Made by a program: the position numbers and the translations under genes. Below, piece after piece: positions 1-7,943 of a stretch of DNA of 57,298 nt. Source of the DNA: an uncultured Bacilli bacterium (GTDB lineage Bacteria; Bacillota_I; Bacilli_A; RF39; UBA660); contig CAJTZC010000010.1 of assembly GCA_910583745.1 (NCBI GenBank), positions 1 to 57,298 on the forward strand. The letters are read 5' to 3'. The notes below the pieces were generated by a model. It did not search any database. It saw nothing but the letters and a program-made list of their open reading frames with translations, and was not told the origin of the DNA. Numbering within the stretch: position 1 is the stretch's first letter; each line of letters begins with the position of its first letter.

Positions 1-383
1 AATCATAATCCCATAAGCTTAATTTACCATTTACTTCAATAGGATTTATTTTTTCGATATTTTCTATTTTAAATCCATATCCGTCCCAGTCACCTTTATT
101 AATTAATCCCTTATATACAACAGAATCTTTTTTACACATTTTTTGTGCAAATTCTTCATCTACATATATGCAATCTGTAATAGTTGCTTTTGCAATTATT
201 TGGCCGACGGGATATTTTAAATTTAAAATGTTTGAATCTATCCATTGCTTTTTTATCTATACCTTTACCTGCGTGAATTAATATATCTCCACGATATTTG
301 GTTTTCCAAGTTCTAAATTCATATTCTTTATAGCCTTCAGCAATTAATGTTGCCCATGGTTGCTTTATAGTTATAACTTTCAT
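1..383 (-). pseudogene. ASCH-domain protein, frameshifted and cut by the window edge
   Basis: ASCH domains are small RNA/nucleotide-binding folds, often linked to translation or RNA modification. The N-terminus MKVITIKQPWATLIAEGYK, then the E-x-R-x-W-x-x-x-Y-R-G and IHAGKG motifs, are typical. After about 45 residues the frame breaks. The next frame continues with PVGQIIAKATITDCIYVD and GDWDGYGFKIENIEKI to the window edge, which fits the second half of the domain. The switch is at a TTTT run (plus-strand 215-218), where one base fewer restores the frame. The start at 383 is chosen because GGAGG lies five bases upstream; the upstream in-frame codons have no such site. It heads a block of decaying accessory genes. 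The frameshift could be real or a sequencing error. The family call is firm. Confidence 0.75.
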
Positions 384-407
384 TTTTACCTCCATTAATT
401 TTTTCAT

Positions 408-641
408 TCATCTATACAAATTCTTCAAAACATTAGTTAGACAATCTTCTGCAGTTAAATTGCTATTTTCTGAAAATCTTATTCTTACTAATCTTCCATT
501 CACTTTAAATATATAAGGATTTTTTGTTTTCATTAAAAACGCCAATATTCTTTCTTCGCTTGGTTTTCTTCTGTCTATTTTTATATCTGTTATTTCATCC
601 ACATCTTCTAATTTTACATCGTCAGATTTACATTTCTGCAT
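408..641 (-). CDS. DUF6870-like small protein, copy A
   Basis: A 77-residue acidic/basic soluble protein of unknown function. The core reads D-E-I-T-D-I-K-I-D-R-R-K-P-S-E-E-R-I-L-A-F, then KTKNPY, a short beta-like stretch, and a C-terminal TAEDCLTNVLKNLYR. This order (valine/aspartate-rich start, P-x-E-E-R, IKNPY-like motif, L-x-D-C-L end) fits what I recall as DUF6870, a family of small proteins from integrative elements of gut Bacillota. A near-identical copy lies at 1284-1562, and a broken N-terminal copy at 3202-3258. The ATG at 641 is preferred because AGGAAG sits five bases upstream; the GTG two codons earlier is too close to it. The family name is from memory and unverified. Confidence 0.7.
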   Translation of the reverse strand: MQKCKSDDVKLEDVDEITDIKIDRRKPSEERILAFLMKTKNPYIFKVNGRLVRIRFSENSNLTAEDCLTNVLKNLYR

Positions 642-662
642 CTTCACTTCCTTTATTTATAT

Positions 663-1259
663 CTACCATTCAATAATAGTTAGATTATTATATCTTTCAC
701 TCCAACCTGCTACTTTTTTATCATATAGTTCTTTAGAATTTCCATCGTGTTTAATAGGACGAATTGTTTTACTAAATATATCACTTAATCCATAAGGTGC
801 ATAAACCATAATTTTATTATTTTCTTTAGTAATTCCAATTGCATGAACAGTAGCTATCCATTTACTCATTGCATCTTCTGAATTTTTATATGGTTTCATT
901 TTTTCTCTCTGGTCATGTTCCATTTTCCATAAATGCATTCTTGCTTCATTTGATACATCTATCTCATAATGAAACCCCTTAGATTTAACATATTTATTGA
1001 TAATATTATAATATTCTAAATCTCTTTCTACACTTAAATCTTTATTATTAAAATAGATAACATCGATGTCTTTAATGCCAAAGTTTAATTCTTTACCGTC
1101 ATAATAATTCCATATTGTTTGAAAAATGGAACCTGCCGCTATGTAGAAATTAGGCAGATTTAAACTAGATATATAATTTAACATTTCCATTAATTCTTTA
1201 TTTTTTTCTAGTATCGTAATCATGGTATTTAACTGGTCACTCATATTTTTATATTGCAT
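663..1259 (-). CDS. Nucleotidyltransferase-fold protein (NTP_transf_6-like)
   Basis: A 198-residue protein with the layout of the NTP_transf_6 (DUF925) nucleotidyltransferase-like family. An N-terminal helix pair leads to a nucleotide-binding G-S turn (IAAGSIFQTIW, near residue 43), followed by the acidic GIKDIDVIYF motif, with paired aspartates for metal binding. A second strand carries EIDVSNEARMHLW, matching the family's E-x-x-N-x-A-R-x-H-x-W signature. The C-terminal part has the usual helix ending in a Y-x-x-K-V-x-x-W pattern. The start has AAAGGAGG eight bases upstream. It lies between the two DUF6870-like copies and downstream of a HEPN-domain gene on the same strand, so the four may be co-transcribed. 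The substrate is unknown. Its proximity to a HEPN gene recalls HEPN-MNT toxin-antitoxin pairs, but this is not the minimal MNT family. Confidence 0.8.
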   Translation of the reverse strand: MQYKNMSDQLNTMITILEKNKELMEMLNYISSLNLPNFYIAAGSIFQTIWNYYDGKELNFGIKDIDVIYFNNKDLSVERDLEYYNIINKYVKSKGFHYEIDVSNEARMHLWKMEHDQREKMKPYKNSEDAMSKWIATVHAIGITKENNKIMVYAPYGLSDIFSKTIRPIKHDGNSKELYDKKVAGWSERYNNLTIIEW

Positions 1260-1283
1260 AATCTTCCTCCTTTACATCTTCAT

Positions 1284-1562
1284 TCATCTATATAAATTTT
1301 TCAATACATTAGTTAAGCAATCATCTGCAGTTAAATTGCTATTTTCTGAAAATCTTATTCTAACTAATTTCCTATTGACTTTTAATATATATGGATTCTT
1401 TGTCTTTATTAAAAACGCCAATATTCTTTCATTACTAGGTTTTCTTCTATCTATTTTTATATCTGCTATTTCATCCACTTCTTCTAATTTTACAGCATCA
1501 AGATTTACATTTCTACAACGTTCTAATTTTTCTGCTAATTCTTCAATATTATATTTTATCAT
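1284..1562 (-). CDS. DUF6870-like small protein, copy B
   Basis: A 92-residue paralog of the protein at 408-641; the last 65 residues are almost the same. It keeps a longer N-terminus with the peptide EKLERCRNVNLDAVKLEEVDE. The same K-I-D-R-R-K-P-S core, KTKNPY motif and T-A-D-D-C-L end are present. The two copies flank the nucleotidyltransferase gene, which suggests duplication of a segment or repeated insertion of the same small gene. No strong ribosome binding site is visible upstream of 1562, so translation may depend on coupling with the HEPN gene 47 bases upstream. Function is unknown. The high copy similarity at the protein level, with divergent synonymous positions, argues for selection rather than a recent copy error. 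Confidence 0.7.
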   Translation of the reverse strand: MIKYNIEELAEKLERCRNVNLDAVKLEEVDEIADIKIDRRKPSNERILAFLIKTKNPYILKVNRKLVRIRFSENSNLTADDCLTNVLKNLYR

Positions 1563-1608
1563 AAAAGAGTAGATTTTGTACTTACGCTATTCTTATTTAC
1601 AATTGCTA

Positions 1609-3018
1609 TTAATCAGTATTAATAATCATATGACATTGAAACAAATCGTTTATGCAATTCTTAATACTATAATTATCTAATCCTAATCTTTTTAATTGCA
1701 TCATATAAATAACTCTTTCTAAAAATATAATATCTAGCATAGCTAAATCAGTAAAATCTTTATTAAGATTTCCATGAGCAAAATCATTACGCTGTTCAGC
1801 TAATCTATGCCCCATATCTTTATAAATAACTTTTTCATCACTCATTCCATATAATTGATTTGCAAAATCTTTAGTAATATCATCTAATTGATTAAATGTA
1901 TAATCAAGATTTGCATCTAAACCTGTTAAATCAACAAAATCATGTAATTTATTAATTATTTTCTTAGCGCGTCCATTATTACCTCTATACTTATCTTCTA
2001 ATTGAATTAATTCTATATTAACTATAGCTTCTGCATTTATTCTAGCCTGTTTCTTTCTCTTTCCTTCTGGAAACAATCGAGAAAACTCCCATTCAAATCC
2101 AGCAGTTGTTAATACAAAACTTGATTCTGTCATTACTTGCGTATCATCATATGATAAAGGAATATGACGAGTATACAATGTATTATCAGATATTCCCTGT
2201 AAGATGTTATGGGCAATACTATATACATAATCCAATGGTATAAACCTTTTTGAAATAATTTCTTCATCTTCTGCTATTAAAAATTCATCATTTATGATTA
2301 CTACACCATTTTTTTCATATAATTCTTCTTCGTTTAAAAAACTAGTATAAACTTCTTTAAAAGTAATATTTTGCCGATATGTTAAAAATTGTATAAACTT
2401 TTTAGCAATATAATAAATTTTTCTGATAAACATATAATCATCAGTTGGTTCAAAATCAAATGACATTCTTGTTCTAATTTTTAATGGATGTTCTAAATCT
2501 TTTCCACTAAAAACTTTATCTATATCAAAATTACATTTTACTTTTCTTCCATCAATTTCAAATTCTTCTGATTTTATACCTACAACATCACAAGGTTTTA
2601 ATTTCAAGTCTACTTCTTCTTTACTTGGATTGAAAGATTTGATTGTTCTTTTTGTATTGTAAATATAATTTAATTCACTTGAATAAAAATTAATTTTAGC
2701 AATTTTGTCTTTTCTATTTAACTTTATTACCATTTTAATAATTATCTTTAATACAGAGTTGAACCTCCCTATTTGATAACTTTTTGGTATCATAATAATT
2801 TTTTCATGAGTTTCACTTGAAATTCCTACCAAATAATCATTTTCTATAATCGGATGAATTGGTGTAACTACACCTGGAATACCATTAGCTAAAGGCGCAT
2901 AAAACATGGCATTACTTTTTTCTTTAAATCCTTCTTTTGGAACTAAACTTAATTCTCTATTATTTTCTAACACGAAAAAATATTCAATATCTTTATAAGT
3001 TAAATTACCACTAATCAT
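1609..3018 (-). CDS. Large HEPN-domain protein, ApeA-like in layout
   Basis: A 469-residue soluble protein. The C-terminal 170 residues are mostly helical and contain the motif R-N-D-F-A-H (R410 to H415), the Rx4-6H signature of HEPN ribonuclease domains, inside the usual E-Q-R-N-x-x-A-H-G context. The N-terminal 300 residues look beta-rich and resemble the non-catalytic N-domain of ApeA-type abortive-infection proteins in length and arrangement. That resemblance is an inference; I see no diagnostic motif. HEPN proteins of this design are usually RNases that stop growth on phage infection. AGGTGA lies about ten bases upstream of the ATG. It is followed on the same strand by a DUF6870-like gene and a nucleotidyltransferase, and preceded by gene debris. 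The HEPN call is good; the defence role is inferred. Confidence 0.65.
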   Translation of the reverse strand: MISGNLTYKDIEYFFVLENNRELSLVPKEGFKEKSNAMFYAPLANGIPGVVTPIHPIIENDYLVGISSETHEKIIMIPKSYQIGRFNSVLKIIIKMVIKLNRKDKIAKINFYSSELNYIYNTKRTIKSFNPSKEEVDLKLKPCDVVGIKSEEFEIDGRKVKCNFDIDKVFSGKDLEHPLKIRTRMSFDFEPTDDYMFIRKIYYIAKKFIQFLTYRQNITFKEVYTSFLNEEELYEKNGVVIINDEFLIAEDEEIISKRFIPLDYVYSIAHNILQGISDNTLYTRHIPLSYDDTQVMTESSFVLTTAGFEWEFSRLFPEGKRKKQARINAEAIVNIELIQLEDKYRGNNGRAKKIINKLHDFVDLTGLDANLDYTFNQLDDITKDFANQLYGMSDEKVIYKDMGHRLAEQRNDFAHGNLNKDFTDLAMLDIIFLERVIYMMQLKRLGLDNYSIKNCINDLFQCHMIINTD

Positions 3019-3020
3019 TT

Positions 3021-3195
3021 TTATTTATCACCTATTCCTTTTTTAATTAACTCAGCTGTATCTTTATCTTTTTCTCCTAATAGTTTTACCTTTAACACTA
3101 GTTAAACGATAAAGATTAGAAGCAGCTATATTATCCCGAAGATAATTTGTTAGATTAGTTTTGCCACAATCTTGAGGTCCTTCTACGACGATGAT
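3021..3195 (-). pseudogene. P-loop nucleotide kinase remnant
   Basis: Reading the minus strand from 3195 gives IIVVEGPQDCGKTNLTNYL, a Walker A motif (G-x4-G-K-T) at the very start of a protein, followed by R-D-N-I-A-A-S-N-L-Y-R-L-T. The start codon is missing: a TAA directly precedes it. After about 35 residues the sense reading moves to another frame, which ends VKLLGEKDKDTAELIKKG before a stop at 3021, three bases from the ATG of the HEPN gene. The middle of the protein is missing. This looks like a small phage-type deoxynucleoside/thymidylate-kinase-like protein after an internal deletion. The exact family cannot be told from what is left. Confidence 0.55.
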
Positions 3196-3201
3196 TTAGT
3201 T

Positions 3202-3258
3202 CTATTTTACATCATCAGGTTCTACATTTCTACATCTTTCTATTTTTATCTCGAATCT
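3202..3258 (-). pseudogene. Remnant of a third DUF6870-like copy (N-terminus only)
   Basis: One open frame reads R-F-E-I-K-I-E-R-C-R-N-V-E-P-D-D-V-K and then meets TAG. The piece IERCRNVEPDDVK matches the N-terminus of copy B (LERCRNVNLDAVK) and of copy A (MQKCKSDDVK). The rest of the gene is absent and the P-loop fragment follows at once. It shows that this block once held at least three copies. Confidence 0.6.
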
Positions 3259-3346
3259 TCACTGATAAACTTCTTCATAAAATACATTTCAAATTCATCA
3301 ATCATTCAAATGCAATAAATGTTGAATATATATATAAAAATTATTT

Positions 3347-3460
3347 TTATTCATTAACTTTACTTTCTAATAATTTTATCTTTTCTGCACTATTTAATAT
3401 ATCGAGTTGATATTTAGCAATGCTACTTAATATTTTAAATCTTTCTTCTAAATTATTCAC
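3347..3460 (-). CDS. 37-residue coiled-coil-like peptide
   Basis: A short frame starts with GTG at 3460, behind a good ribosome binding site (GAGGTGAG, four bases upstream). It encodes M-N-N-L-E-E-R-F-K-I-L and continues as one amphipathic helix ending K-L-L-E-S-K-V-N-E. It has a heptad-like spacing of leucine and isoleucine. No family is recognised. It could be a small element-encoded protein or the leftover start of a longer gene. It is reported because the start signal is strong and the codon use resembles its neighbours. Confidence 0.35.
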   Translation of the reverse strand: MNNLEERFKILSSIAKYQLDILNSAEKIKLLESKVNE

Positions 3461-3584
3461 TTTCTCACCTCACCTTTTTTTATTTTCATGCAGGCCACAA
3501 AAATCGTTCCTCTTTGCCCACAAATATTATATCGTGTCAGTTTGACTTTCTCAGGAACTTTTACAAATATTTATTACTTCTTAC

Positions 3585-4388
3585 TTATGAATGGGATTGT
3601 GGCATCTGTTTTTCATTGGTTGCCGTAAAATAAAAGTGCATGGCATTGCGTAAAATAGGAAACATGGTACCACTTTCATCGAACTGTTCGGCTCTCTCAC
3701 TATCATTTAAAAACTCTTGATAGGTCACTTTTCTGATTTCTTCGATGTCATACAGTCGATAATAATCTTCTTTTTTCATATATAAATTAGCCGTAATATC
3801 GATGACATTATCGCCATATAAAACAAAAGAATGAAGAAATCTTCCATTTAAATTTTTGTATGCAAACGCAGTAACAGCGATATACTCGCGATTTTTCTTC
3901 AGCAAAAACAAAGCACTTTCATGACAGGCACTCGTTATATCCACATTATCTTTGATAAAAGTTTCTACTTCTTCGTCCAACTCTACTTTTCGAAATTGAA
4001 TCGGACCGAGCACACTTGAAATCAAAATACTTCCATTTTCCTCTCGATAATCTTTCATAATTCCTCTTTTTATAAAAAGTTGTTTTAGAAACTCTACATT
4101 ACCTCGATTTCGAGTGACAGCCAGTACAAAAGAAACCAAAGCTTCTTTCCAAAATATAGAAACCGGAACACCAGATGTTTCCAACGCTTGATACAAAATC
4201 CCTTCAAACTTATCTAATAAGAAAAAACAATTCGCATTAAATGTGTCTATCGGATGACTCGTTTTTGCTGCCTCATATAAATTTACTCCCAACAGTTTTT
4301 GAAGAGCATCGATGACACTTTTGCAATTTTCCTCTCTCTCTTTTTGAAGTTGAATTTCCAACTCATCTGTCAATTTTGATAATTCCAT
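3585..4388 (-). CDS. Uncharacterised protein with a possible Cys-His-Asp triad
   Basis: A 267-residue protein with no transmembrane segment and a charged N-terminal helix. The middle contains TSACHESALFLLKKN, then F-L-H-S-F-V-L-Y-G and N-V-I-D-I-T-A-N, about 25 and 40 residues later. This order of cysteine, histidine and aspartate/asparagine at strand ends is that of papain/transglutaminase-like folds. The three residues are therefore candidates for a catalytic triad. No family is recognised, and the enzyme idea is inference only. AAAGAAAGGAAAA lies ahead of the ATG. The base composition is closer to the core genes than to the AT-rich block upstream. It lies between the accessory block and a Bro-N pseudogene. 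Confidence 0.6.
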   Translation of the reverse strand: MELSKLTDELEIQLQKEREENCKSVIDALQKLLGVNLYEAAKTSHPIDTFNANCFFLLDKFEGILYQALETSGVPVSIFWKEALVSFVLAVTRNRGNVEFLKQLFIKRGIMKDYREENGSILISSVLGPIQFRKVELDEEVETFIKDNVDITSACHESALFLLKKNREYIAVTAFAYKNLNGRFLHSFVLYGDNVIDITANLYMKKEDYYRLYDIEEIRKVTYQEFLNDSERAEQFDESGTMFPILRNAMHFYFTATNEKQMPQSHS

Positions 4389-4424
4389 TTTAGTTTTCCT
4401 TTCTTAAAAAATCTTGTTTTTATA

Positions 4425-4693
4425 TTATTTTAACCACAATTTAAATGGTTCTGCTTTAGGACTAGGATAGATTCGATGAGTCTTAAAATTCCTTTTGTAT
4501 CAAGTACATCTTGATTATAAAATTTTCCATCTTTTTCTTTAAATCATTCCAATATTTACGTGGTCTATCTGATGTGGTTAAAGCAACAATAACATCAACT
4601 ACACTAAAATAGTATTTCCTTTTCGCTATCCCAAATACTCCTTATCTCGTTTCCCTCAAATAAATTGGATATTGTTTTTAATTTGTCGTTCAT
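4425..4693 (-). pseudogene. Bro-N antirepressor-type gene, at least two frameshifts
   Basis: The ATG at 4693 has AGAAGGTG in front and begins MNDKLKTISNLFEGNEIRS. It loses frame after I-W-D-S-E-K-E. The next frame reads YYFSVVDVIVALTTSDRPRK followed by Y-W-N-D-L-K-K-K. A further frame reads DVLDTKGILRLIESI. The last frame reads PSPKAEPFKLWLK then stop. In order these are the conserved blocks of BRO family N-terminal domains, which are DNA-binding antirepressors of phages and mobile elements (the R-I-x-Q-S-I-P-S-P-K-A-E-P-F-K block is diagnostic). The C-terminal half of the usual gene is absent. It supports the view that the left end of the window is an old mobile-element scar. Confidence 0.75.
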
Positions 4694-4801
4694 ACAAACA
4701 CCTTCTTTCTTATATAAAATTTCAAAGCTTTTTGATATATTTATTTACCAAAACCCTGTCATTTGATTTATTATATCGCATTTTCTTTTAAAAAGAAATC
4801 T

Positions 4802-4845
4802 TCCACGTACACGGACACTTTTTGGCGTTCTTTTTCTCACGTGGA
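4802..4845. repeat. 7-bp inverted repeat with a 30-bp spacer
   Basis: TCCACGT at 4802-4808 is matched by ACGTGGA at 4839-4845. The stretch is more GC-rich than its surroundings and lies in the gap between the Bro-N remnant and the histidine kinase terminator. It has no T-run. It may be a protein site or chance. Confidence 0.25.
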
Positions 4846-4868
4846 CCCCTATTGCCCAACACTCATAC

Positions 4869-4900
4869 AAAAAAGCACCGACTTTCCAGTCAGCACCTAA
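4869..4900 (-). terminator. Terminator of the hybrid histidine kinase
   Basis: On the minus strand, GGTGCTGACT, a GGAA loop and AGTCGGTGCT form a hairpin (with G-T pairs), followed by a run of T. It starts right after the stop codon. Confidence 0.75.
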
Positions 4901-7159
4901 TTATCGCAAAAATTTATCTATGATTCCTTGCATTTTATCTATACTTATAGGCTTAGCGATGTATTCATCGAACCCTTCGCTCAAGTATTTTTCTCTCGAA
5001 CCTTCCACCGCATCGGCTGTAAGTGTCACGACAGGTTTATCGAAATGCATCGCTCGCAGTTGTTTCAACGTTTCTACGCCATCCATCTCTGGCATCATGA
5101 TATCCATAAAGACCAAATCGTAAGCGTTGTGTTGAACTTTTTCTAAGGCTTCTTTCCCCGACAAAACACTCTCGACTTCTAAAAAGTCGAAGCGTTCCAA
5201 GAGTTTCTCTGCTATCTTTATATTTATTTTGTTGTCATCGACGATGAGGACACGACGCGTCGAATTCTCTGTCGCACTTCTCAATTTTGGGATTTCCAAT
5301 TCATTTTCAGATTTGTTTAATTTTTTCTCATGAATTTTATCGATTAAGAAGGTTACCAATATTCTATACAATTCACTTTTGTCAATAGGTTTAGACAAGT
5401 AATCGTCGAATCCTTCTTCGATGTATTTCTCTTTCATTCCCGAAAGGGCATTGGCTGTCAAGGCAACGACGGGAACGCTTTTACCAAAATCTTCTCGGAT
5501 GTGTTTGAGAGTTTCGATGCCATCCATCTTGGGCATCATGACATCTAGCAACAGCAAATCATATTGTTCATTGGAATTGAGCTTGTCCAAGGCACCATAT
5601 CCACTCTCCACGACATCGACAGTGATACCATATCCGGTCAAAAGCTTCTGAGCGACCTTGAGATTGATATGGTTGTCATCGACGACGAGCACGCGTGAAG
5701 TAGAAAAATCGAGCCTTTTAAATTCGACTGTATTAATCAGCTCCTCTTTCTCCTCCGTATCGTTCATTTGTACAATTTTTTGTTGCAGATACACAGTGAA
5801 CTTCGACCCTTCTCCGTACTTACTTTGCACCACGATTTTTCCGCCCATCATCTCGACAAATTTTTTCGTAATGGCAAGTCCGAGGCCCGTTCCTTCGAGA
5901 GTCGTATTCTTATCCTCGTCCAATCTCTGAAATTTAGAGAATAAACTTTCCATTTGTTCTTTCTTTATACCACGTCCCGTGTCTTCTACCGATAAAATGA
6001 GCTTCGAGTATTCCCCTTCGTTGACACAGTTGACGGAGAGAATAATCTTGCCTTTCTCGGTATATTTGGCAGCATTTGTAAGAAGATTGGTGATAATCTG
6101 TCGCAGTTTTCCACCATCTCCATACAGTACGTGAGGGATGTCGGGAGCAAACACAGTGAGCATATCGATTGGTTTATCGCTCAGCCTCGGTTTTACCAGC
6201 TTGACCACATTGTCTAAAGTGGGCAAAATCTCGTACTCCGTCACTACGATTTCCATTTTATTTGCTTCGATTTTAGAGATATCCAAGATACCATTGACGA
6301 TTTCGAGCAAATTTTCAGAGGCCAACTTTATATCTTTTGCATCCTCCTGTGCATCTTGCAAACTGTCTTCCTCGATAATACAATCAGAGAATCCTACGAT
6401 GGCATTGAGAGGAGTACGAATCTCATGCGACATATTCGACAAAAATTCCGATTTGGCGCGGTTCGCCTTCTCAGCCGTAATCTTCGCTTCATTTAATGCT
6501 TCAATCATTTTTACATCAGGGTTTTCAATCGTATGATACATGAAGACGACGATAAAGGAGACCAACGCGGTCACGAGCAAATATTCTGGATTCGACATCT
6601 GTATCATGACAATCGGTACGATAAATAGGATTAAAAATACGATAGGAATGTATTTGGTCGCCTTAATCTTTTTGCGATTCAATGCCAAATAGATAATCCA
6701 ACCTATCATGCTTATTCCTACCACGGCATAGACGAAGACACAATTTGGTCCCGAAACATAGACGTTGTTGCCGTCCTTAAAATAGGCAAAAGGCAAAAAG
6801 AGACTGATGAAACCTAAGAATGCATATAACGCCGAGAGCACATAGAAGTGTCTCTTTTTCGATTTTTTTACTGTCGAATAATAGATATAGATGGTCAAAA
6901 GGTAGATGACTGCGAGCAAGAAAAGCAGATACAACTTCACCACCCCCAATCGAAAGAGACTTTCTTCTGGAAGGTATAAATGGGAAAATATACCGATGAT
7001 ATCTAGTGTGATTCCGACGATGTCCACGATGAGAAGAACGGAATACAACTTCGTTTCGTATGTCTTTATCCTCTCTCGACTAAAGAACAAATACGCTATC
7101 AATGTTACATAAAAAAGACTTCCTACAAGCAAAGGAACACTCATGTGCATACTACTCAC
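4901..7159 (-). CDS. Membrane hybrid sensor histidine kinase with two receiver domains
   Basis: A 752-residue sensor kinase. Residues 1-215 form about seven hydrophobic segments without a large outer domain, so it probably senses within the membrane. A short coiled linker leads to the HisKA box FLSNMSHEIRTPLNA with H245. The HATPase domain shows LLTNAAKYTEKG (N box), VEDTGRGIKKEQ (G1) and GTGLGLAITKKFVEMMGG (G2). Two receiver domains follow: LVVDDNHINLKVAQ with LLLLDVMMPKMDG, and LIVDDNKINIKIAE with VFMDIMMPEMDG. Both keep the phospho-acceptor aspartate and the late lysine (SKPID, AKPIS). No HPt domain or DNA-binding output is fused, and none is encoded nearby. A separate HPt protein must act elsewhere, or the second receiver is the output. 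TAGGTGAG precedes the ATG. It is transcribed alone. Confidence 0.9.
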   Translation of the reverse strand: MSSMHMSVPLLVGSLFYVTLIAYLFFSRERIKTYETKLYSVLLIVDIVGITLDIIGIFSHLYLPEESLFRLGVVKLYLLFLLAVIYLLTIYIYYSTVKKSKKRHFYVLSALYAFLGFISLFLPFAYFKDGNNVYVSGPNCVFVYAVVGISMIGWIIYLALNRKKIKATKYIPIVFLILFIVPIVMIQMSNPEYLLVTALVSFIVVFMYHTIENPDVKMIEALNEAKITAEKANRAKSEFLSNMSHEIRTPLNAIVGFSDCIIEEDSLQDAQEDAKDIKLASENLLEIVNGILDISKIEANKMEIVVTEYEILPTLDNVVKLVKPRLSDKPIDMLTVFAPDIPHVLYGDGGKLRQIITNLLTNAAKYTEKGKIILSVNCVNEGEYSKLILSVEDTGRGIKKEQMESLFSKFQRLDEDKNTTLEGTGLGLAITKKFVEMMGGKIVVQSKYGEGSKFTVYLQQKIVQMNDTEEKEELINTVEFKRLDFSTSRVLVVDDNHINLKVAQKLLTGYGITVDVVESGYGALDKLNSNEQYDLLLLDVMMPKMDGIETLKHIREDFGKSVPVVALTANALSGMKEKYIEEGFDDYLSKPIDKSELYRILVTFLIDKIHEKKLNKSENELEIPKLRSATENSTRRVLIVDDNKINIKIAEKLLERFDFLEVESVLSGKEALEKVQHNAYDLVFMDIMMPEMDGVETLKQLRAMHFDKPVVTLTADAVEGSREKYLSEGFDEYIAKPISIDKMQGIIDKFLR

Positions 7160-7192
7160 CTACTATATATATTTAAGTATAACAAAAGATAC

Positions 7193-7225
7193 AAAAAAAA
7201 TCAAACAGCACTGACTATTTGATTT
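7193..7225 (-). terminator. Terminator of the HAD-plsC operon
   Basis: ATCAAA and TTTGAT enclose a 12-base loop, followed by T8 on the minus strand, overlapping the end of plsC. Confidence 0.7.
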
Positions 7226-7943
7226 GCAAAGAAATTCTTTTGCCTTCTGAAGTATCTGCAACTTGAGTGAGACTAGAAATAAGCTCTTTATTTTGCCTAA
7301 TCCCTTCCTGTACTTCGCTTGTCCACAAGTCTGTAATTCCTTTTTTATTTCCCGTAGAAAGGAACGGTTCTCTAAAGTTGATGATGACGCGATTTGCAAT
7401 TCTCTTATCCTTAATCCAAACGAGAGAAATCGGTTGAATCCAAGCATCGTTTTTTCTTGCAATGATGGATAGACCCGGCTTGACCTCGCCTAAATCGTAT
7501 TGGTCTGGGTGTTTATTCGTAGTTCCTTCAGGAAATATACCTATGTTTCTACAATCCTTTAAGAATTTACTCATCAATCGAAGAGCTTCGAGGTTGGCCG
7601 CTTCTCTATCGATAGGAATAAAACCTAGTGTTTTAAACATATACTTTGTCAATTGACATAACAAAGGATTTTTACTGTTATTAAAAATGCTGTCTTCTGC
7701 ATCAAAAAAGCGTTTCAATGCTGCCCAATGAATGGTATCCTCTATTCCGGTTGTCACAGCAAAAGGGTCCAAAGTAGACCTGTGATTAGGGGCATAAATG
7801 ATTCCCCTGCCATCCTTAGGTATAAAGTCTTTGTTTAATATAATGGGATTAAAATGTTTTTTTAAATAAGGTGTCACGACGACCCTTGTAGATTGATAGG
7901 CAAATTCTGTCAAATTGACTTTTTTTTCTGAATATTCCATCAT
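7215..7943 (-). CDS. plsC: 1-acyl-sn-glycerol-3-phosphate acyltransferase family (PlsC-like)
   Basis: A 242-residue acyltransferase expected to transfer a fatty acyl group to lysophosphatidic acid at the inner membrane face. Motif I is NHRSTLDPF (H-x4-D, catalytic His and Asp, near residue 53). Motif III is GIFPEGTTNKH (E-G-T, glycerophosphate binding, near residue 138). Between them come I-P-I-D-R-E and the usual basic residues. No clear transmembrane helix is seen; an amphipathic N-terminus may hold it to the membrane. Its ATG overlaps the TGA of the HAD gene by four bases (ATGA), and its AGGAGG site lies inside that gene. The two are therefore translationally coupled. It could also act on another lysolipid; the family does not settle the substrate. 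Confidence 0.85.
   Translation of the reverse strand: MMEYSEKKVNLTEFAYQSTRVVVTPYLKKHFNPIILNKDFIPKDGRGIIYAPNHRSTLDPFAVTTGIEDTIHWAALKRFFDAEDSIFNNSKNPLLCQLTKYMFKTLGFIPIDREAANLEALRLMSKFLKDCRNIGIFPEGTTNKHPDQYDLGEVKPGLSIIARKNDAWIQPISLVWIKDKRIANRVIINFREPFLSTGNKKGITDLWTSEVQEGIRQNKELISSLTQVADTSEGKRISLQIK

Noticed and set aside
4802..4845. Attachment site or transposon end at the 7-bp inverted repeat
   Set aside because: The arms are short, there is no second copy or target duplication, and no integrase or transposase gene was found in the window.
7163..7462. A 99-residue frame overlapping plsC on the same strand
   Set aside because: plsC carries the full acyltransferase motifs in the other frame; this is its shadow.
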